Positions 8,465-18,000 of a DNA stretch of 64,000 nt are shown piece after piece. The notes beneath the pieces were generated by a model, which saw nothing but the letters and a program-made list of their open reading frames with translations, did not search any database and was not told where the DNA came from. The position numbers and the translations under genes are program-made. Numbering within the stretch: the first letter of the stretch is position 1; every line of letters begins with the position of its first letter. The DNA comes from Streptomyces sp. DH12 (lineage in GTDB: Bacteria > Actinomycetota > Actinomycetes > Streptomycetales > Streptomycetaceae). Location of the stretch: positions 1 to 64,000 of the forward strand of contig NZ_JAHWGT010000007.1 of NCBI RefSeq assembly GCF_020873895.1, given 5' to 3'.

Positions 8465-8986
8465 TCAGGGGCGGGGGTGCGGGTGGTCGTATTCCCCCGC
8501 GAAGAAGCGGCGGGCCGCCTCGGTGTGGAGGGGGAAGGCCAGGGGCGCCGGGGCGCGAAGGAGGTGGTGCCCGGACGTCTCGTCGGTGGGGGCGGAGGGC
8601 GGCAGGTCGGCCGCGGGGCGCTCGGGAAGGAGGCCGAAGAGGAGCAGGTGGCCGCCGGGCGCGCTCATCGCGTCGGCCAGGGCCACGTCGCGGGCGGCGG
8701 CCTCGATGCCGGTCTCCTCGCGGAGCTCCCGTACGACGGCCTCGCGCCAGTCCTCGGCGTGGTCGATGTAGCCGCCGGGCAGGGCGGTGCCACCGCGCGC
8801 GGGGTCGATGGTGCGGGTGGTGACCACGAGCCCGGTGCCGTCGGGGCCGGAGGCGGGCAGGAGGGCCACGGCCACGGGCAGGGGGTTGCGGTAGGTGACG
8901 GTGGTGCAAGAGGGACAGGTGCGGGGCCAGGGCTGGGCCGGGTCGGCGTAGGGGGCACCGCAGTGGGCGCAATGGGTGTTTCGCAC
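8465..8986 (-). CDS. Nudix hydrolase with N-terminal zinc ribbon
   Basis: The 173-aa protein has CAHC and CPSC pairs near its N-terminus, as in NADH-pyrophosphatase-like Nudix enzymes. A complete Nudix box G-x5-E-x7-RELREETGI follows at about residues 71-93, so it should cleave a nucleoside-diphosphate-linked substrate with Mg2+. The GTG start at 8986 is chosen because it opens directly on the zinc ribbon (RNTHCAHCGAP). TACAGT lies only 7 nt before it (8999-8994), so the transcript may be leaderless. It is divergent from the VanX-like gene with 45 bp between starts. The exact substrate cannot be told. Confidence 0.88.
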   Translation of the reverse strand: MRNTHCAHCGAPYADPAQPWPRTCPSCTTVTYRNPLPVAVALLPASGPDGTGLVVTTRTIDPARGGTALPGGYIDHAEDWREAVVRELREETGIEAAARDVALADAMSAPGGHLLLFGLLPERPAADLPPSAPTDETSGHHLLRAPAPLAFPLHTEAARRFFAGEYDHPHPRP

Positions 8987-9031
8987 GGGGCGCACTGTAC
9001 CGACGAGCGACCGGGATGGTAGACGGCGTTC

Positions 9032-9904
9032 ATGACAGGACGAGGTGTGCTCGTACGGTCCCTGGCCGCCACCGCCGCCGGGGCGCTCGCCCTGGCCGCC
9101 GCTCCCGCCGCCCCTCCCCCGGCCCGTACGGCGGCTGGCCCGGCGGCGGTGGCGCGGGCGGCGGCCGGGGCGGAACCCGTCGCGCCGCGGGGGTTCGTGG
9201 CGCTTGAGGCGGTCGACCCGACCGTCCTGCGGGACCTGCGGTACACGACCGCGCACAACTTCGTCGGCGAGCCGGTGGACGGGTACCACCAGCCGGTGTG
9301 CCTCCTGACCCGGTCGGCGGCGCGGGCGCTGCACCGGGCGCAGACCCGGCTGCTGCGGCGGGGGTACTCGCTGAAGGTGTACGACTGCTACCGGCCGCAG
9401 CGGGCCGTCGACCACTTCGTCCGGTGGGCGCGGGATCCGGTCGACGAGCGCATGCGGGCGGAGTTCCACCCGCGCGTGGACAAGTCGCGGCTGTTCGCGG
9501 ACGGGTACGTGGCGGAGCGTTCCGGGCACAGCCGGGGCTCGACCGTCGACGTGACGCTGGTGCGGCTGCCGGCGGCGCCGACCCGCCCGTACGTGCCCGG
9601 CGAGGCGCTCGTGGACTGCGCGGCGCCGCGCGCGGAGCGGTTCCCCGACGCCTCGCTCGACATGGGGACGGGGTACGACTGCTTCGACACGCTGTCGCAC
9701 ACCGACGACCCGCGGGTCCGGGGGGCGGCGCGGCGCAACCGGGACGCGCTGCGGGGGGTGCTCGCGGCGGAGGGGTTCGTGAACCTGCCGCAGGAGTGGT
9801 GGCACTTCACGTACCGGCCGGAGGACTTCCCCGACACGTACTTCGACTTCCCCGTGGCGTGGCGTTCGCTGCCGGGGCGCCCCGGCGGGCCGCCCGCGCC
9901 GTGA
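9032..9904 (+). CDS. Secreted D-alanyl-D-alanine dipeptidase (VanX family, M15)
   Basis: The 290-aa protein cleaves D-Ala-D-Ala, a peptidoglycan precursor or turnover product. It starts with a Sec-type signal: basic VRS, then an Ala-rich core to about residue 28. The M15D zinc and catalytic motifs are intact: SGHSRGSTVD (His and Asp ligands) and EWWHFTY (catalytic Glu and His ligand). The secreted form suggests cell-wall recycling rather than vancomycin resistance, and no VanHA genes are near. The ATG at 9032 has little Shine-Dalgarno; TAGACG 7 nt upstream hints at a leaderless message. It is convergent with cvnD. Confidence 0.92.
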   Translation: MTGRGVLVRSLAATAAGALALAAAPAAPPPARTAAGPAAVARAAAGAEPVAPRGFVALEAVDPTVLRDLRYTTAHNFVGEPVDGYHQPVCLLTRSAARALHRAQTRLLRRGYSLKVYDCYRPQRAVDHFVRWARDPVDERMRAEFHPRVDKSRLFADGYVAERSGHSRGSTVDVTLVRLPAAPTRPYVPGEALVDCAAPRAERFPDASLDMGTGYDCFDTLSHTDDPRVRGAARRNRDALRGVLAAEGFVNLPQEWWHFTYRPEDFPDTYFDFPVAWRSLPGRPGGPPAP

Positions 9905-9922
9905 GGGGCGCGGGCGGCGGGG

Positions 9923-10531
9923 TCAGGTGGCGACCGGTTCCGGGGTCGGCTCGGTGAAGGTCATCGCGTGCCGGACCACCGCGACGAGGACCTCCTTGAC
10001 CGACTCGCGCCGCCGGGCGTCGCACATCAGCAGCGGTACGGCCGGGTCCAGGTCCAGGGCGGCCCGAACCGTCTCGACCGGGTGCAGGTCGGCGCCCTCG
10101 AAGCAGTTGACGGCGATGGCGAACGGGATGCGCCGCCGCTCGAAGTAGTCGATGGCCGCGAAGGAGTCCTCCAGGCGGCGGGTGTCGACGAGGACCACCG
10201 CACCGAGCGCGCCCTGCGCGAGCTCGTCCCAGAGGAACCAGAACCGGTCCTGGCCGGGCGTGCCGAACAGGTACAGCGCCAGGTCCTCGCGCAGGGTGAT
10301 CCGGCCGAAGTCCATCGCGACCGTGGTCGTCGACTTGGACTCGACCCCGTCCAGGTCGTCGACCGGCCGGCTCGCCTCGGTCAGCTCCTCCTCGGTGCGC
10401 AGGGGACGGATCTCGCTCACCGCCCCGACCAGCGTGGTCTTGCCCACGCCGAACCCGCCGGCGACCAGGATCTTCAACGTCACGGGTTCGACCGGCGGCG
10501 GACCCTTGCGGCTAGAGCGCCCGAAGGCCAT
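9923..10531 (-). CDS. cvnD: Conservon GTPase CvnD
   Basis: The 202-aa small Ras-like GTPase is the last gene of a four-gene conservon. P-loop GGFGVGKTT lies at about residues 25-33, switch II FGTPGQDRF follows, and NCFEG takes the NKxD position. Family members work with CvnA, B and C in a membrane complex compared with eukaryotic G-protein signalling, affecting development and antibiotic production. Its start lies inside the end of cvnC (20-bp overlap), so translation is coupled. I see no P450 gene after it, although some conservons carry one. I do not assign a number among the S. coelicolor cvn loci. Confidence 0.93.
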   Translation of the reverse strand: MAFGRSSRKGPPPVEPVTLKILVAGGFGVGKTTLVGAVSEIRPLRTEEELTEASRPVDDLDGVESKSTTTVAMDFGRITLREDLALYLFGTPGQDRFWFLWDELAQGALGAVVLVDTRRLEDSFAAIDYFERRRIPFAIAVNCFEGADLHPVETVRAALDLDPAVPLLMCDARRRESVKEVLVAVVRHAMTFTEPTPEPVAT

Positions 10532-10937
10532 TGATCACCTCACGCAGAATGCTCACGTCCGGCAGTTCGGCCGGCGGAACGGGACGGGTTACGTGGACCA
10601 GCTCGTCCTCGACGAGGTCGCCGACCAGGACCCGGACCACCCCGACGGGCAGGTCCATCCCGGCGGCGAGTTCGGCGATCGACTGCGGGAACTCGCTGCA
10701 GCGTTCGACGATCTCCACGTGTTCCGGGGAGAGCGTCTGGTCGCGGCCGGGGTCGTCGGCCGCGGGCTCCGGGACGACCACGGCGATCAGGTCGAGCCGG
10801 TGGCGGCCGGCGGTGGCGGTCCGGCCGCGGGTCATCGCGTACGGGCGCACCACCGGGCCGGCGTCGTCGTCGAACCAGTGGTGGGCGTCGCCGCCGTGGC
10901 GGGGGCGCCGCGCCTGTCTCGCCGCTGCGTCGCTCAT
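10512..10937 (-). CDS. cvnC: Conservon protein CvnC (DUF742)
   Basis: The 141-aa DUF742 protein has the usual C-terminal winged-helix-like region (HVEIVERCSEFPQSIAELAAGMDLPVG region, about residues 65-95) and ends VINGLRAL. Known CvnC proteins interact with CvnA and CvnB. The ATG at 10937 is preferred; GTG at 10952 would overlap the cvnB stop but has its Shine-Dalgarno too close. The basic N-terminus (RQARRPRHGG) is typical. Operon position and length fit the family. Confidence 0.9.
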   Translation of the reverse strand: MSDAAARQARRPRHGGDAHHWFDDDAGPVVRPYAMTRGRTATAGRHRLDLIAVVVPEPAADDPGRDQTLSPEHVEIVERCSEFPQSIAELAAGMDLPVGVVRVLVGDLVEDELVHVTRPVPPAELPDVSILREVINGLRAL

Positions 10938-10948
10938 CGCATCCCGCC

Positions 10949-11377
10949 TCACCCTCCGGTGGGCAGGCCGGACCGGGGGGCGGTGGCGAGGTGGGCGCCC
11001 ACGCGCTTGACCATGAGCGTCATCTCGTACGCGACGAGGCCCACGTCGGAGTCGGCGTCCGCCAGGACGGCGAGGCAGCTGCCGTCACCGGCGGCGGTGA
11101 CGAAGAGGAACGCGTCCTCCAGTTCGACGACGGTCTGACGGACCTTGCCGGCCTCGAAGTGGCGGCCGACGCCCTTGGCGAGGCTGTGGAAGCCGGAGGC
11201 CACGGCGGCCAGGTGCTCGCTGTCCTCGCGGCTGAGGTCCCGCGAGCCGCCCGTCGGCAGGCCGTCGCTGGAGAGGACCAGGGCCTTGCGGATGGAGCCG
11301 ACCCGCTCGACCAGTTCGTCGAGGAGCCAGTTCAGCTCGCCGGTTGAGTTGGGTGTTGCGGCGTTCGGTGCGGTCAT
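10949..11377 (-). CDS. cvnB: Conservon roadblock/LC7 protein CvnB
   Basis: The 142-aa roadblock/LC7 (MglB-like) protein has the core LNWLLDELVERVGSIRKALVLSSDG and a later SCLAVLADADSDVGLVAYEM strand-helix. Family members dimerise and act as regulators of the partner GTPase, CvnD. The ATG at 11377 overlaps the cvnA stop by 4 bp (ATGA), showing translational coupling. Confidence 0.93.
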   Translation of the reverse strand: MTAPNAATPNSTGELNWLLDELVERVGSIRKALVLSSDGLPTGGSRDLSREDSEHLAAVASGFHSLAKGVGRHFEAGKVRQTVVELEDAFLFVTAAGDGSCLAVLADADSDVGLVAYEMTLMVKRVGAHLATAPRSGLPTGG

Positions 11378-14151
11378 CGACCGTCCCCCTCCGGTGTCGT
11401 TCCTGGTGCTGACTCACTGCGGGCGCGCTGCCAGCCTCGCTGCATCGCGGCCATTCTTCGGCGTACGTCTTCGGCGTCCCGCTCGGCGTCCTCGGTGTCG
11501 GCCGGGCCGGGTGCGGGGGCGGGCGCGGCCGGCGCGGCGGGCCGCTCGGCCTGGTCGCGCAGCTGCGGTACGAGGCTCGCCTGGCGGACCCGGCGGGGCA
11601 GGCCGCCGATCGTCGGGGCGGACGCGCCAGGTGCCGGCGGGGCGCTGCCGTCGGGCGCGGCGGCGCGGTCGTGGTCCGGGGCGGCGCCGTCGCGGTCACG
11701 GGCGGCGCGGTCGCGGTCCTCGCCGCTGCCGCCGCCGTCGCGGCCCCTGGGGGCGAGCTCGCGCTCGTCGGGGGCCGACGGGTGCCGCTCGGCGCGAGAG
11801 GGCCCGGGCTCGTCCGCCGCGGGCGCCGGGTGGGCGCGGGCCGAGGGACCGTCGACGCGCCGGCCGTGCCGGGCCACCAGGGCGGGCCTGCGGCGGGGCA
11901 GCGGGATGGGCCCGGTGGGGCGGTCGTCGGAGGCGTCGGCGACCTGCTGGTGCTGCTCGCCCGCCGGGGCGCCGGCGGGGCGCAGGGGCGGGCGGGGCGC
12001 GAAGAGCGCGTCGTCCGGGGCGTCCGCGCGGTCGGCCCGGCCGCCGCCGCGGTGGCGCCGGTCGAGGCCCTCCTCCAGGCCCGCCCGGAGCTCGTCGGAG
12101 AGGTCGCCGAGGAGGTCGAACGGGCCCTCCAGCTCCACGGGGCCGTCCAGGGCCCTCGTCGTGTGCGGCGACGCGGTGCGCCGGACCGCGGTGGCGCCGG
12201 CGCCGCGGCGGTCGGGCGTCTTGCGGTCCAGCCGGAAACCGGCGCCCTGCGTCTCGGGCGCCTCGGTGAGGAGCGTGGCCGGGATGAAGACGACGGCGGT
12301 GGTGCCGCCGTACGGGGAGGGCTGGAGGGAGACGCGGACGTTCTGCCGGCGGGCGAGGCGGCTGACGACGAACAGGCCGAGCCGGTCGGTGTCGGACAGC
12401 TCGAACTCGGGAGTCTCGGCGAGGCGCAGGTTCGCGTCGAAGAGGTCCTCCGGCGACATGCCGAGGCCCCGGTCGTGGATCTCCAGGGTGAAGCCGTTGG
12501 CGACGCGCTCGCCGAGCACCTGGACGGCGGTGTGGGGCGGGGAGAAGACGGTGGCGTTCTCCAGGAGTTCCGCGATGAGGTGGGTGAGGTCGGCGACCGC
12601 GGGCCCGCCGACGCCGATGCGGGGCAGGCGCCGGACCTCGATCCGCTCGTAGTCCTCGACCTCGGCGACCGCGGCCCGGACGACGTCCATGAGCTGGACG
12701 GGCCTGCGCCACTGGCGGGAGGGGGCCGCCCCGGAGAGGATCACCAGGCCCTCGGCGTGGCGGCGCATGCGCGTGGTGAGGTGGTCGAGGCGGAAGAGGT
12801 CGGCGAGTTCCTCGGTGTCCTCGGTGCGCCGCTCCATCGCGTCGAGGAGGGTCAGCTGCCGGTGCAGGAGGACCTGGTTGCGGCGGGCGAGGTTCACGAA
12901 GACCTCGGAGACGCCTCGGCGCATGTCGGCCTGCTTGACGGCGGCTTCGACGGCCGCGCGCTGGAGGGTGTTGAGGGCCTTGCCGACCTGGCCGACCTCG
13001 TCCTTGTCGTACTCCAGGCGGGGCACTTCGGTCTCGACGTCGACCTGCTCGCCGGCGGCCAGGCGGCGCATCACGCTGGGCAGGCGGGCGCCGGACACCT
13101 CCTGGGCCTCCTTGCGCAGCCGGGTCAGGTCGCGGACCAGCCCGCGGCCGACGCGCACGGAGACGATGACGGAGCACAGGACGGCGAGGAAGCCGAGGAC
13201 GCCCGCGGCGCCGGCCTTGAGCAGCACGCCCCGCGCGGCGGGGCCGACGCGGTCCTGGTAGCGGTCGCCCGCCTCCCGGTTCTCGGTGGCCAGGCCGTCC
13301 AGGACGACGCCGGCGGTCTCGGTCCAGCGGGCGGCGTCCGTGGCGCGCGGGTCGTCGGTGGGGCCGCCGGAGACGACCGCCTCCTCGACCTCGCGCAGCG
13401 GCTGGCTCTGGGGGCCGTGCCAGAAGAGCCGGTACACGTCGCGCTCGCCCTGCGGGAGGACCTCCAGGCTGAGTTCGTAGAACTGCCGGCGCCGGGCGAC
13501 CAGGTCGGAGATCAGCCGGATCTCCTCGGCGGTGAGGCGGTTGCTGATGAGCGAGGAGACGACGAGGGCGTCCTCGCGGGCGAGCATCTCGCGGGCGCGG
13601 GTGAGGCCGACGAGGGCGCGGCCCTGCTTCTCCATCTCGACGTTGTCGAGGGCGTTGAGGTGGACGAGGAAGGTGTAGCAGGGGTCGACGAGGCGGTTGT
13701 AGAAGTCCAGCGCCTGGAGTCGGCCGACGGCGCGGGTGTCGATGGACCGGCGCAGGGTCGCCAGGCTGTCGAAGGCCGCGAGGAGCGAGTCGAGGCGCTG
13801 CCCGGCGGTGTCCTGCATGGCGCCGGTGACGCGGGGGTCGCGGGCGTTGGCGCGGATGACGGCGATGGTGCGGTCGGTCTCGGCGCGGTCGCGGCGCAGG
13901 TCGGTCAGGGCGTCGGCGGCGCGCGGGTCGGCGAGGTACACGAGGCTCTGGCGGCGTTCGCGCTGGATCACGCGGACGGTGTCCTCCAGCGGGTAGCCGA
14001 CCTTCTGCATGATGTGGCCGACGTCGAGGAGGTTGGCCGCCTCGCGACCGGTGATGAAGGTCGCGAAGCCCCAGAGGCCGGTCAGGGACAGGAGGGGGAC
14101 GAGCAGCAGCGCCACGATCTTCCTGCGGATCGACTTCCCGCGAAAGCCCAT
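11374..14151 (-). CDS. cvnA: Conservon sensor histidine kinase-like CvnA
   Basis: The 925-aa membrane sensor has a TM segment at about residues 11-34 and an extracellular nitrate/nitrite-sensor-like helical domain. A second TM (GVLGFLAVLCSVIVSVRVG), a HAMP-like linker, a helical region with LDHLTTRMRRH and an ATPase domain (LIAELLENATVFSPP, HDRGLGMS) follow. The last 270 residues are a disordered, charged Pro/Ala/Arg-rich tail, usual for this family. Start choice: ATG 14151 opens on GFRGKSIRRK, the conserved CvnA N-terminus, though its GGAGG is only 2 nt away. ATG 14205 is the alternative. It is first in the conservon. Confidence 0.92.
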   Translation of the reverse strand: MGFRGKSIRRKIVALLLVPLLSLTGLWGFATFITGREAANLLDVGHIMQKVGYPLEDTVRVIQRERRQSLVYLADPRAADALTDLRRDRAETDRTIAVIRANARDPRVTGAMQDTAGQRLDSLLAAFDSLATLRRSIDTRAVGRLQALDFYNRLVDPCYTFLVHLNALDNVEMEKQGRALVGLTRAREMLAREDALVVSSLISNRLTAEEIRLISDLVARRRQFYELSLEVLPQGERDVYRLFWHGPQSQPLREVEEAVVSGGPTDDPRATDAARWTETAGVVLDGLATENREAGDRYQDRVGPAARGVLLKAGAAGVLGFLAVLCSVIVSVRVGRGLVRDLTRLRKEAQEVSGARLPSVMRRLAAGEQVDVETEVPRLEYDKDEVGQVGKALNTLQRAAVEAAVKQADMRRGVSEVFVNLARRNQVLLHRQLTLLDAMERRTEDTEELADLFRLDHLTTRMRRHAEGLVILSGAAPSRQWRRPVQLMDVVRAAVAEVEDYERIEVRRLPRIGVGGPAVADLTHLIAELLENATVFSPPHTAVQVLGERVANGFTLEIHDRGLGMSPEDLFDANLRLAETPEFELSDTDRLGLFVVSRLARRQNVRVSLQPSPYGGTTAVVFIPATLLTEAPETQGAGFRLDRKTPDRRGAGATAVRRTASPHTTRALDGPVELEGPFDLLGDLSDELRAGLEEGLDRRHRGGGRADRADAPDDALFAPRPPLRPAGAPAGEQHQQVADASDDRPTGPIPLPRRRPALVARHGRRVDGPSARAHPAPAADEPGPSRAERHPSAPDERELAPRGRDGGGSGEDRDRAARDRDGAAPDHDRAAAPDGSAPPAPGASAPTIGGLPRRVRQASLVPQLRDQAERPAAPAAPAPAPGPADTEDAERDAEDVRRRMAAMQRGWQRARSESAPGTTPEGDGR

Positions 14152-14457
14152 GGCCTCCCCCAGCTCGCCCGGGCCGCCCGGCGCGGCACGGGATGTACAC
14201 ATCAACAGAGCAGCAAACGGCGCGAGCCTACTACTGCCGCGGAGGGGGCCCGAAGGCGCGTCCGGACGTTTTTCGGCCGCCTCACGCGGTGTTGATCATG
14301 ACTTGTCCCGGTATCCGCGCCATGCCGGTACCGGGCCCGGGGTGCGGGCCGCTCCGCCTGTGGCGCATGACACCTGGCGAGGCGTCAGTGCCGGGCCGGC
14401 GGGGCGCCGGCGCGGTGCCGTCCCGGCCGTTTTCCCGGTTGGCTGGAATTGCACCTT

Positions 14458-14473
14458 CCGGGAATCTTCCCGG
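14458..14473. promoter_or_regulatory. Palindrome in the cvnA / 14582 divergent region
   Basis: CCGGGAA-TC-TTCCCGG is a perfect 7-bp inverted repeat in the 430-bp gap between two divergent genes. GGAAT-N18-GTC (14461-14486) overlaps it and is close to a sigma-R-type promoter (GGAAT-N18-GTT), facing the 14582 gene. I see no other convincing motif or gene in 14152-14581. Confidence 0.35.
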
Positions 14474-14581
14474 CCCGCCGGCCGTCTTCCTGTACGGGGG
14501 GCGGCGGTCCGACCGGCGTAGAACGGCCCACGACGGGCAGCCACCCTGGTACGGGTTATCTGTGGTGGGGAGTGACGGTGG

Positions 14582-15019
14582 ATGAGCACGGGGCGTCATG
14601 AGCTCTGGGTGGAGGAGCCGGTCGGGCGGCGCAGGCTGCCGGACCCGGTGCGCACCGCGGCGGTGCGGGCCTGGATCGTCACGTCGGTGACGGTGATCCA
14701 GGCGATGGCCGCGTACCTGCTGACGGTCACGGGCTCCTGGCTGGCGTTCCCGCTGGTGCTGACCAGTGTCGGCAGCACGGTGGGGGCCACCTGGGCGGTC
14801 CTGGACGTGTGGGTGACGCGCCAGGTCTGGAAGCAGCGGTACGGGGTGGTCTCCGAGCCGAGCAGCACGGCGCGGCAGCTGCGGCGTGAGCGTCGGCTGG
14901 CGAAGCGGGCGGCGGCACGCATACGGACGGCGCCCGCTCGGCCCGCGGCACGTGGCGCGCAGGGTCCGGCGGGCGGGCACGCCCCGCAGCCGGCGCACGG
15001 CGAGCTGTCCCGGGCCTGA
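14582..15019 (+). CDS. Small two-TM membrane protein, unknown function
   Basis: The 145-aa protein has two hydrophobic helices, at about residues 29-50 (AWIVTSVTVIQAMAAYLLTV) and 52-75. A very basic tail follows, with RQLRRERRLAKRAAARIR at about residues 97-115 and then a Pro/Ala/Gly-rich end. No family is recognised. The ATG at 14582 is preceded by GGGAGTGACGGTGG. It stands alone between the conservon and the convergent SMC-like gene. Codon use is like its neighbours, so it is probably real. Confidence 0.75.
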   Translation: MSTGRHELWVEEPVGRRRLPDPVRTAAVRAWIVTSVTVIQAMAAYLLTVTGSWLAFPLVLTSVGSTVGATWAVLDVWVTRQVWKQRYGVVSEPSSTARQLRRERRLAKRAAARIRTAPARPAARGAQGPAGGHAPQPAHGELSRA

Positions 15020-15030
15020 GTCAGGGCTGC

Positions 15031-15068
15031 GGTCGCGGCCGTACGGCGGGTGTCGTACGGCCGCGACC
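15031..15068. terminator. Bidirectional terminator before the SMC-like gene end
   Basis: GGTCGCGGCCGTACG (15031-15045) and CGTACGGCCGCGACC (15054-15068) form a perfect 15-bp stem with an 8-nt loop, 11 bp after the 14582 gene and 5 bp before the stop of the convergent SMC-like gene. Confidence 0.85.
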
Positions 15069-15073
15069 GGGCG

Positions 15074-18000
15074 TCAGCCCGCCGTGGCCCGGTGCTGCGG
15101 CGACGGGCGCTCCGGCGGCGGGTGCTCGGTCGACGCCCGCTGCGACGTCGGGGGTTCGGGCGCCGGGCGCTCGGATGTCGGGCGCTCCGTCGGCTGGCTC
15201 CGGCGGAACATGCGGGTCGCGGTGATCTCGCCGTGGACCGCCGGCTCACCCTCCTGTGCGGGCTGCGGCAGACCCGGCCGCAGGTGCTCCTCGACGCTGA
15301 TGTACTTCAACCCCGCCCGCAGGTCGGCGTCGTTGCGCAACCTGATCACCAGGGGGAACTCGGCGAGCGCCGTCGTGTCGAAGAGGCCCGTCGTGTACAG
15401 GAGCTGCACGCCGAGGGCGTCCGACACGGCCCGCTGGAGCTCCAACAGGTAGGTGGCGTTGGCGCGGCCGATCGGGTTGTCCAGGAAGAGCGTGCCGGCG
15501 TGCCGGTGCTTGTCGCGGCCCCGGTCGTTGCTGCGCAGCGCCGCCATCGTGCAGTACAGGGCGATGGCGGCGGTCAGGAGCTGGCCGCCGGAGAAGACGT
15601 CGCCCATCTGACCGACGGGGACGCGCTCGGCGCGGAGCACCGCGTCGGGCTTGAGGATCTCCACGGCGACGCCGCGCGGCTGCAGGGCGGCGTGGACGCC
15701 GCGCAGGAGCAGCGACATGCCGTCGCGGCGCAGGTCGGAGTTCTTCCTGACGGCGGCGCGGGTGGCCTCGTCGATGACCTCCCCGAGCCGCTCGACGAGG
15801 GTCGCCTGGTCGGGCTCCTCGAACCGGATGCGGAGGAACTCCTGCCCGGACCACTCGCCGAGCCCCTCGGGCAGGCGCGAGAGCCGCTGGGCCGAGCGGA
15901 GCGTGGTGAGCGCGGACTCGACCAGACCGCGCAGCCGGTCCACGATCGACTCGCGGTTGCGCTCCAGCTGGGCCAGCTCGTCGGTGAGCACCCGCAGGCG
16001 CGGCGCGAACGCCTCGGCCCAGCGGGCGGCGTGCTCGGGCAGCGCGGCCGCGGGCAGCTCCCTGATCTGCTGCCGGGCGGGCGTGCGCACCTGTTCGTAG
16101 CGGGTGGAGTTGGCGTGCCGTACGAGGACGTCGCACGCCTCGCGCACGGCGGAGTCGGCCGCGGACAGGTCGGCGGCGCAGCCGCGCAGGGAGCGGCGGG
16201 CCTCCGCCGCGGCCTGGCGGGCCTCCTCCAGGGAGCCGGTGTGCGGCTCGGGCTCCCGCGGGTCGTCGTCGGCGTGCTCGCGCAGCTGGTCGCGCAGGAG
16301 CGCGGCCAGCTCGTCGAAACCGCCCGCGGCGTCCTCGGCGGCGCGGTGGGCCCGCAGGAGGTGCGCGTGCGCGGCACGGGCCGCCTCCAGGGCGTCGGTG
16401 CGCGCGGCGAGTTCGCCGGTGGCCGTGCGCAGCAGCGTCTGCGCCTGCTCGGCGTCGGCGGGGACCAGCTCGTCGGGCAGCTCGGTGTGCGCGTCGCCGT
16501 CGGTGGGGGCGAGCCGCTCGGCCTCGCCGCGCAGTCGGCCCAGCTTCTCGCTGGCCTCGGAGGCCCGGGACTCCAGCAGCTGCACCAGCGCCTCGGCGCG
16601 TGCGGCGGCCGCCTGCCGGGACGGGCCGTCGGCGCCGTCCGGGCTGTCCAGGAGCTGCGCGGCGCGGGTGCGCACCTTGTTGGTGAGCCGGTCCAGCTCG
16701 GCGAGGGCGGCGCTCTCGTCGCTCTCCGCGCGGGCCTGCTCGGCGCGCAGGTCGGCGCCGACGCCCACCTTCTCGTACAGCTGCGAGGCGGCGCGGTACG
16801 CCTCGCGCAGGGCCGGCAGGGAGGGGCGCGGCACGCCGCCGTCGAGGAGGCCGGTGCCGTCGGGCTTCTCGTCGGGGACGTGCTCCGGGGCGCCGGCGAT
16901 CTCGGCGCGTTCGGCGCGCAGGGCGCGGGCGGTGCGGTGGGCGTCGTCGGCGGCGCGCTGGGCGGCGCGGCGGTCCTCGTCGGCGGCGCGGGCGCGCTCC
17001 AGGCACGCCTGCGCCCTGGCCTCCGCCTCGGCGGCCTCGTCGGCGAGCTCGCGCAGGCGGGACTGCCAGCCGGCACGCTCGCGCAGTCGGAAGGCGAGCC
17101 CGGCGAGGGCGTCGGCGACGCGGCGGGCGCGCTGGGCGGCGTCCTGCCGGTCGTCGCGGACGCGGGCCGTCTCGGCGGCGGCCTCGTCGGCCTCCGCGCG
17201 GGCGGCGCGGGCCTCGGCGAGGACGGCCCGGGCGGTCTCGGCCGCCTCGCGGGCGGCCTGCGCGGCCCCGGCCAGCTCGGCGAGCATGCCGGGCGGGCAG
17301 TCGGCGCGCCAGGAGCCGATGCGGGCGGCCAGCGAGCGGTCTTGGGCGAGGCGGGCGGCGAGGCCGCGGATCTCCTCGTCGCGGGCGGCGGCGCGGGCGC
17401 GCAGGGCCTGGCGCTCCTCGTCGGCGGCGTGCTCGTCGTGCATGGCCGGGTTCGGCGGGACGAGGAACACCTCGCCGTCGTCCGCCGGCTCCCGGGGCAC
17501 GGGCGCGAGGAGCGCGGCGGCGGTGCCGACGGCGACGGCGGAGCGGGGCAGGAGGGCGGCGCCCGCGAGGGCCTCGCGGGCGCGGACGTACGACTGGGGG
17601 TCGGTGACGACGACGCCGTCGACGAGTTCGGGGCGGGCGGCGAGGACGGCGGCGTGGTCGGCCGGGTCGACGGACTGGGCCAGGTAGCGCCAGCCGGGGA
17701 GGGCGGGGACGCCCTGCTCGCCGAGGAACTCGACGGTGGCCAGGACGTCGGGTCCGGGCGGCAGCAGGCCGCCGTCGCCGAGGGCGCCGAGGATCCGCGC
17801 GTCGTCGGCTGCGGCGGTGCGCAGGTCGAAGAGCTTGCGCTCGCCCGAGGCGATGTTCCGGTCGAGGAGTTCGCGCAGCTCGTCGGCGTACCGGTCGAGT
17901 TCCTCGGCGGTCAGGGGGCCCTGTGCGGTGCGGGGCGGGGCGGTGCCCGCGCCGGGCCGCTGCCCGGCGGCCCCGTCGCCGCTGGCCCCGTCGCCGCTGG

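Noticed and set aside
9032-9904. VanX as vancomycin resistance determinant
   Set aside because: It has a signal peptide and no VanH/VanA/VanRS neighbours; a cell-wall turnover role is more likely.
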